From Corynebacterium sp. NML140438 (GTDB lineage: Bacteria; Actinomycetota; Actinomycetes; Mycobacteriales; Mycobacteriaceae): DNA of 64,000 nt. The notes below the pieces were generated by a model. That model worked only from the letters and a program-made list of their open reading frames with translations, did no database searches and was not told the DNA's origin. Location: positions 248,001-312,000 of the forward strand of contig NZ_MLCQ01000029.1 of the NCBI RefSeq assembly GCF_001875725.1, in the 5' to 3' direction. The position numbers and the translations under genes were made by a program. Positions 59,899 to 64,000 of this stretch are shown here, piece after piece (the first letter of the stretch is position 1; the number at the start of each line of letters is the position of its first letter).

Positions 59899-60285
59899 TT
59901 ACTTGAGGGTAACCTTTGCGCCAGCCTCTTCCAGCTTGGCCTTTGCAGCCTCTGCATCGTCCTTGTTTGCACCCTCGAGGATAGCCTTTGGAGCACCCTC
60001 GACCATTTCCTTGGCGTCCTTCAGGCCCAGGCCCGGAACGAGCTCGCGGACAACCTTGATGACACCGATCTTCTTCGCGCCAGCGTCCTCGAGAACAACG
60101 TCGAACTCGTCCTTCTCCTCAGCAGCTGGAGCGTCGCCAGCAGCGCCCGGAGCAGCAGCAACAGCAACTGGTGCAGCAGCGGTAACGTCGAAGACCTCCT
60201 CGAATTCCTTCAGGAACTCGGAAAGCTCGATGAGGGTCATTTCCTTGAACTGCTCAATGAGCTCGTCCTTAGACAGCTTAGCCAT
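59899..60285 (-). CDS. rplL: 50S ribosomal protein L7/L12
   Basis: Stalk protein that recruits translation factors, 128 residues. It has an N-terminal dimerisation helix, an Ala-rich hinge (about 36-55) and the C-terminal domain with [26 protein letters not shown] and the [10 protein letters not shown] factor-binding helix. It is 49 bp after rplJ. Confidence 0.99.
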   Translation of the reverse strand: MAKLSKDELIEQFKEMTLIELSEFLKEFEEVFDVTAAAPVAVAAAPGAAGDAPAAEEKDEFDVVLEDAGAKKIGVIKVVRELVPGLGLKDAKEMVEGAPKAILEGANKDDAEAAKAKLEEAGAKVTLK

Positions 60286-60334
60286 GGTGGCTTCCTTTCT
60301 ATTGGTGGGCGGTTAGCCCAAGTTTGTAAGTGTG

Positions 60335-60856
60335 TTATGCGGCGTCGTTCTGCTTGTCCTGCAGCGCAGCGACAAGGCGAGCCGTCTTGGATGCCGGAGC
60401 CTCGAACAGCCCAGCAGCCTTTGCCAAAGAACCCTGGAATGCGCCAGCGATTTTTGCAAGCGTGGTCTCGCGGTTGTCCATCTCAGCGATGGCGTCAACC
60501 TGAGCGGCGTCGATGGCAGCGCCATCCATGTAGCCACCCTTGATCACGAACGCGTCGTGATCCTTGGAGAACTTCTTCATGACCTTTGCAGCGTCAACAG
60601 CCTCGCCCTTAATGAAAGCGATAGCGGTCGGGCCGGTCAGAAGCTCGTCGAGACCCTCGATGCCGTGCTCGTTCGCAGCAATCTTAATGAGGGTGTTCTT
60701 GGCGACGTGGTATTCGACATCGAAGCCGAGATCGCCACGCAGAGTCTGCAGCTGACCAACGGTCAGGCCGCGGTACTCCGTCAGCACGATGGAGCTAGCA
60801 GCGTCAAACTTCTCCTTCAACACAGCAAGCTCGCGCTCATTCTTCGGATTTGCCAT
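60335..60856 (-). CDS. rplJ: 50S ribosomal protein L10
   Basis: Stalk base protein that binds L7/L12 dimers, 173 residues from ATG 60856 (MANPKNERELAVLKEKFDAASS). A longer open frame runs into the leader but is not conserved. The family core SSIVLTEYRGLTVGQLQTLR and the C-terminal L12-binding helix are present. With L12 it is thought to repress its own mRNA through the leader. Confidence 0.98.
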   Translation of the reverse strand: MANPKNERELAVLKEKFDAASSIVLTEYRGLTVGQLQTLRGDLGFDVEYHVAKNTLIKIAANEHGIEGLDELLTGPTAIAFIKGEAVDAAKVMKKFSKDHDAFVIKGGYMDGAAIDAAQVDAIAEMDNRETTLAKIAGAFQGSLAKAAGLFEAPASKTARLVAALQDKQNDAA

Positions 60857-60869
60857 TACACACGCCTCC

Positions 60870-61050
60870 TTCCAATACTTCATGTCCTTCAATCCGCCCG
60901 GGACACAAAAAGTGCCCCGTGCAGAAGCACGAGGCACCATAAGAAAGGTAGGCCACGTTCCTCCTGCGTGGGTCGACCCCTGGAGTGGGGTACCTTCGGC
61001 CCCGAAGGGCGACCGACGGTCTTCGGTGAAACTTGAGCTCGGGTAATACC
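60870..61050 (-). ncRNA. Ribosomal protein L10 leader with terminator-like hairpin
   Basis: This untranslated leader of rplJL has the conserved-looking segment GCAGGAGGAACGTGG (60950s-60960s on the minus strand) and several hairpins. A strong stem at 60912-60937 (GTGCC-CGTGC / GCACG-GGCAC), followed by TTTTTG, would act as an attenuator about 50 nt before the SD. In bacteria the L10(L12)4 complex binds such leaders. Boundaries are approximate. Confidence 0.75.
60912..60937 (-). terminator. Attenuator hairpin in the L10 leader
   Basis: Perfect GTGCC..CGTGC / GCACG..GGCAC stem with AGAA-type loop and TTTTTGTG after it on the minus strand. Confidence 0.75.
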
Positions 61051-61073
61051 CGTTCAAACTTCGTTGTGGAACC

Positions 61074-63110
61074 CTACACGTCTTCTTGCGTGCGCGCAAC
61101 TCCACGCAACATCCGAGCCGCAATCACGAACAGCGCGATGCCTCCCAGCAGCGCCATCAACCCAACGCCGAGGATGAGCCCGCCCCAGAAACCGCTGGCA
61201 GTGACGCCCGCCGCGGGCTCCTCCTGCGCTGCACCCTGATCAAAGGAAGACACAATTCCGCCGCCACTTTGTTGCTGCGGGGCATTGGAAATCGTCCTTC
61301 TTGTCGACGTCGGCTTCGCTCCCGTCGCGTTTGCCGCCTTCTGCTTCGGTGCCGACGTTGTTGTGGACCGCCCTGGGGCGGGTTTCCGCGCGGGTTGCTG
61401 TGCTGGCTGTTGCGCTGCCGTCTTCTTGGGCGCCGTCTTGGCTTCCGTCGGACGCACTGTACTTACAGCGGCCCTCGGAGCCATTGCTCGGGGCGTCGCC
61501 TTAGCGGTCGTTGGCCGCAGCTTCTGTCCGAACTTGTTCAGCTCTTCGTCAATCGAGCGGATGCCCTTCGCCAAGGCACCCATCCAAGTGTCGCTCGTCG
61601 CTACGCTGGCTGCGCAGGAGTCCAAGTCACGATATCCGTTTGCGTGCTGCTCACGCGCGGTAGCGATGGCGGCGTCGCCAACCGCGAAGACCGCAACGAG
61701 CTCCACAGAGTCGAATGCAAAAGTCACGGCGTACAGGCCTGGCTCAGTGAATCCGAACGCCTGGTGATCGTGAGCGTTGGCCGGGTAGCGCAGTGTGCGG
61801 GAGCTGTCGCCCGAGTCCAACTCAAGCTTGGCGCCCTGCAACCCTTCGTGCCATGTGTACATGCGTCCCGGCCCGGAGACCTTATTAATACGGACGGTTT
61901 TGGGTGCGGGGTGGTGGGTCGTCGAGAAGCCGAGCCACGGCAGGTCTGACTGCTGCGACTGCGGCAACACCCACATGTGCTCGGGGCGCGTGGGGAAGGT
62001 GTCGCGCAACGTCGCGAGGATGTCCTTGCGCGCACGGTCGGGCACCTCGAATAGGAAGGTGCCACTGGCGCGACGCGCGGGGTTGTTGGGGTCGCGGTCG
62101 TCGATGAGCGCAGCCTCCCGCGCATCGACGGGCCCCATATCCATATGACCGCTCGCGATGAAGGTATCCGGCCGGGTGCGCAGCGCATCGCAGTGCTTCG
62201 ACGCGGGAGCGGGAGCTGGCGCTGGAGCCGCAGTTGTTGTCGGTTCGGGCGCCGCGGTTGTCGTTGGCGTCGGTGTTGGCGTGGGTGACGGAGTGGGCGT
62301 CGATAATTGTGGGCTGCGAAGCCCCGTCGTGGTTCCCTCCGGCAGGCCGACGTCCGCGTCCGTGCCCACCAGCCAATACTGGTCGGTCCAACCGGTGTAC
62401 TCGGTCTCACCGTTAGTGAGCTCGGCGCGGCCCTGCCAACGCAGCTTGTAGATCCCCGGCTTCGTAAACGTCCAGTTGAAGTGGCCGTGCGCACCGACCT
62501 CATACTCGACGGTGTGCATCTTTTCGTCGGCACTATTGAAGAGTCGCTCGGCCGGCGAGGCGGCGTTCTTGAAGAAGATCTGCACATCGCCCGGGCCGTC
62601 GATGTTCAGCAGATCGAAGTACATCAAGTCGTCTTTGAAGTTGCTCGGCACAGCGCCCGGAAGCTCGTGGGCGGGGTCGAAAGCGCCGATGCCGGACCAG
62701 ATCGGGCGCCAATTGTCCGTGAAATCGGCGTGCTGAGGTGCGAGCCACACCTGGCTGCCCGGGGCTCCCAGGAAGTCGAGGGAACCGTCGTCCGGGATGG
62801 TGAGACGGGAGACGTCGTTGCCGTCTGCGTCGGCGTCGAGGGGCAGGCGGAAGCAGACGTCGCGCTGATCGGTGACCTGTTGACCATCGACCGCCCCTAT
62901 GGACAGTTGGCCACCGAACCGAGTGCCGTAGAGGGCGTCGTTGTGGGAGTGGTACAGCAACTTACGGCCAGCGCATGGATGGTCAAGATCCTCAGGAAGG
63001 ACGACGCCATGTCCAGGGTCGCCGGGCCGGTGCTCCGCAGGCGTGGCCGCGTGCGCCGGGGTGACGGTGAACGCGATGAGCGCCACCGCGAGGATGAGTC
63101 TGCGGATCAT
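61074..63110 (-). CDS. Actinobacterial surface-anchored repeat protein (choice-of-anchor M type)
   Basis: Exported cell-surface protein of 678 residues. Signal peptide 1-21 (MIRRLILAVALIAFTVTPAHA). Two copies of the actinobacterial surface-anchored domain, about 35-235 (LDHPCAGRKLLYHSHNDALYG) and about 285-470 (TRPDTFIASGHMDMGPVDAR), are joined by a Thr/Pro/Ala linker (TPTPSPTPTPTPTTT-like). After a Lys/Ala/Pro-rich stretch, a C-terminal membrane span lies at about 640-670. No LPxTG sorting signal is visible, so anchoring is by the membrane helix. It is part of the anchored-repeat ABC transporter locus and overlaps the permease gene by 4 bp. The transported metal or ligand is unknown. Confidence 0.85.
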   Translation of the reverse strand: MIRRLILAVALIAFTVTPAHAATPAEHRPGDPGHGVVLPEDLDHPCAGRKLLYHSHNDALYGTRFGGQLSIGAVDGQQVTDQRDVCFRLPLDADADGNDVSRLTIPDDGSLDFLGAPGSQVWLAPQHADFTDNWRPIWSGIGAFDPAHELPGAVPSNFKDDLMYFDLLNIDGPGDVQIFFKNAASPAERLFNSADEKMHTVEYEVGAHGHFNWTFTKPGIYKLRWQGRAELTNGETEYTGWTDQYWLVGTDADVGLPEGTTTGLRSPQLSTPTPSPTPTPTPTTTAAPEPTTTAAPAPAPAPASKHCDALRTRPDTFIASGHMDMGPVDAREAALIDDRDPNNPARRASGTFLFEVPDRARKDILATLRDTFPTRPEHMWVLPQSQQSDLPWLGFSTTHHPAPKTVRINKVSGPGRMYTWHEGLQGAKLELDSGDSSRTLRYPANAHDHQAFGFTEPGLYAVTFAFDSVELVAVFAVGDAAIATAREQHANGYRDLDSCAASVATSDTWMGALAKGIRSIDEELNKFGQKLRPTTAKATPRAMAPRAAVSTVRPTEAKTAPKKTAAQQPAQQPARKPAPGRSTTTSAPKQKAANATGAKPTSTRRTISNAPQQQSGGGIVSSFDQGAAQEEPAAGVTASGFWGGLILGVGLMALLGGIALFVIAARMLRGVARTQEDV

Positions 63111-63949
63111 GCTCGCGCCCCCTTCCTGGCGAACAACCAGCTCGCACCGAAGATGGCCGTCACGCACAGCACGATGGTTGCGCCGGTCGGCGAGTCGAAC
63201 GACCACGCCAACCACACGCCAACCACACTGCCGACCACACCGATCAACGCAGCGAGAATCATCATGGTTTCTAGGTTGTCCGTAAACAGGCGAGCCGCGG
63301 ACGCCGGAGTGACCAGCAACGCCAGCACAAGGATGTTGCCGATCGTCTGTACCGAAACGACCACCGCGGCAGTCACGCAGAGGTAGAGCACTAAGTCCAG
63401 AAGCGCGACGCGCACGTTCATCGCGCGGGCCGTCTCCCGGTCGAGCGCCACCGCCGTCAGCCACGGGCGCAACGCCACCACCAACTCCACGATCACAGCG
63501 CACGTCGCGGCACTGACTATCAGGTCACGCTCACTCACGCCCGTCAGCGAGCCGAACAGAAACGAACTCAGCGACGCTGTGTAGCCCTCAACGCGCGAAA
63601 TGATCACCAAACCGAGCGCGAACGCGGCCGCAAACACAATGCCGATCACCGCATCCTCTTTCAACGCACGCCGCTGCGACAGCACCGCAATCAACACCGC
63701 CACGATCAACCCGGCGACTGCACCGCCGAGCAGCACCGACACCTGCAGCGCAAACGCCAACGCAACGCCCGGGAACACAGCATGTGCGACCGCATCTCCA
63801 ATAAACGCCATGCCACGCAGCACCACAAAACAGCCAACGACCGCGCACAGCACCGACGCCAACACCGCCGCCGTCAGCGCGCGCGGCAAGAACGCCAGGT
63901 GCGGGTTGGCCACATCGGCCAAAAACTGCAGAAACCCGATCTCAAGCAC
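63107..63949 (-). CDS. Anchored-repeat-type metal ABC transporter permease
   Basis: Membrane permease of 280 residues, related to zinc/manganese ABC permeases of the ZnuB/MntB type. About eight hydrophobic spans are visible, including LPRALTAAVLASVLCAVVGCFVVLRGMAFIGDAVAHAVFPGVALAF, where the cytosolic ATPase-contact motif is GMAFIGDAVAHAVFPG. A GTG start at 63949 overlaps the ATPase gene by 8 bp. It overlaps the surface protein gene by 4 bp, so the three form a coupled operon. The metal is not predictable. Confidence 0.87.
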   Translation of the reverse strand: MLEIGFLQFLADVANPHLAFLPRALTAAVLASVLCAVVGCFVVLRGMAFIGDAVAHAVFPGVALAFALQVSVLLGGAVAGLIVAVLIAVLSQRRALKEDAVIGIVFAAAFALGLVIISRVEGYTASLSSFLFGSLTGVSERDLIVSAATCAVIVELVVALRPWLTAVALDRETARAMNVRVALLDLVLYLCVTAAVVVSVQTIGNILVLALLVTPASAARLFTDNLETMMILAALIGVVGSVVGVWLAWSFDSPTGATIVLCVTAIFGASWLFARKGARA

Positions 63950-64000
63950 GGGATACCTCTTTCACATGTGTTTGCAGAGCCGCCAACCACGGCGAATCCG
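63942..64000 (-). CDS. ABC transporter ATPase, C-terminal end only
   Basis: Only the last 18 residues are in the window (DSPWLAALQTHVKEVSRA, then TGA at 63944-63942). The overlap with the permease start and the layout of the anchored-repeat locus imply the ATP-binding subunit. The catalytic part is outside the window, so the call rests on context. Confidence 0.55.
   Translation of the reverse strand, partial: DSPWLAALQTHVKEVSRA

Overview
The window is a stretch of chromosome from a Corynebacterium-type actinobacterium. The GC content is moderately high. The ribosomal, RNA polymerase and elongation-factor proteins read like corynebacterial ones: S4 lacks zinc cysteines, S10 and EF-Tu start with GTG, RpoB begins MLEGP, SecY begins VSAI. 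The genes rpsN and rpmJ are absent from their classical positions. Other corynebacterial signs are a DUF3068 protein, a sucrose PTS of the PtsS type, and an anchored-repeat ABC transporter locus. The species cannot be named from the sequence alone.

The backbone is the rplJL - rpoBC - rpsLG - fusA - tuf - S10 - spc - alpha superlocus, all on the minus strand. From right to left (direction of transcription) it runs: L10 leader, rplJ-rplL (60.9-59.9 kb), a DUF3068 gene, rpoB-rpoC (58.6-51.0), rpsL-rpsG-fusA (48.1-44.9), tuf (44.6-43.4), the S10 operon rpsJ-rplC-rplD-rplW-rplB-rpsS-rplV-rpsC-rplP-rpmC-rpsQ (39.0-33.8), rplN-rplX-rplE (18.8-17.5), rpsH-rplF-rplR-rpsE-rpmD-rplO (13.9-11.2), secY-adk-map (6.1-3.4), an L,D-transpeptidase, and infA-rpsM-rpsK-rpsD-rpoA (2.4-0).

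Five accessory islands break this backbone. (1) 6.4-11.1 kb: a complete dmsABC-type DMSO reductase operon with its TorD/DmsD-like chaperone. (2) 14.2-17.3 kb: an M20 amidohydrolase, a DUF6457 protein, fdhD and a formate/nitrite-family transporter. (3) 19.0-33.7 kb: a second formate/nitrite-family transporter, sucrose uptake and breakdown (ptsS, scrB, PfkB kinase), a luciferase-like oxidoreductase, glmS, a SulP anion transporter, an orphan MacB-like permease with its HlyD-like adaptor, and a DsrE / TusA-MetE fusion / TusA operon. (4) 39.5-42.5 kb: a six-gene Asp23/Gls24-AmaP cell-envelope cluster followed by a 529-bp MITE-like insertion. (5) 48.5-50.9 kb: anaerobic ribonucleotide reductase nrdD-nrdG. 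The right edge (61-64 kb) holds an anchored-repeat-type ABC transporter locus. The DMSO reductase, FdhD, two FNT transporters and NrdDG together point to facultatively anaerobic life with S-oxide respiration.

The most unusual items are: the three-gene sulfur-carrier/methyltransferase operon (a TusA-like domain fused to a zinc-intact core MetE, plus DsrE and a second TusA), preceded by a paired dyad that looks like an operator; the MITE with 24-bp perfect inverted ends and an 8-bp target duplication; and a recurring promoter layout in which a TAnnnT -10 hexamer sits 6-8 nt before the start codon of at least nine accessory genes, suggesting leaderless mRNAs, including one case where the stop codon of the gene upstream forms part of the next gene's -10 box. 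No tRNA, rRNA or CRISPR array was recognised.
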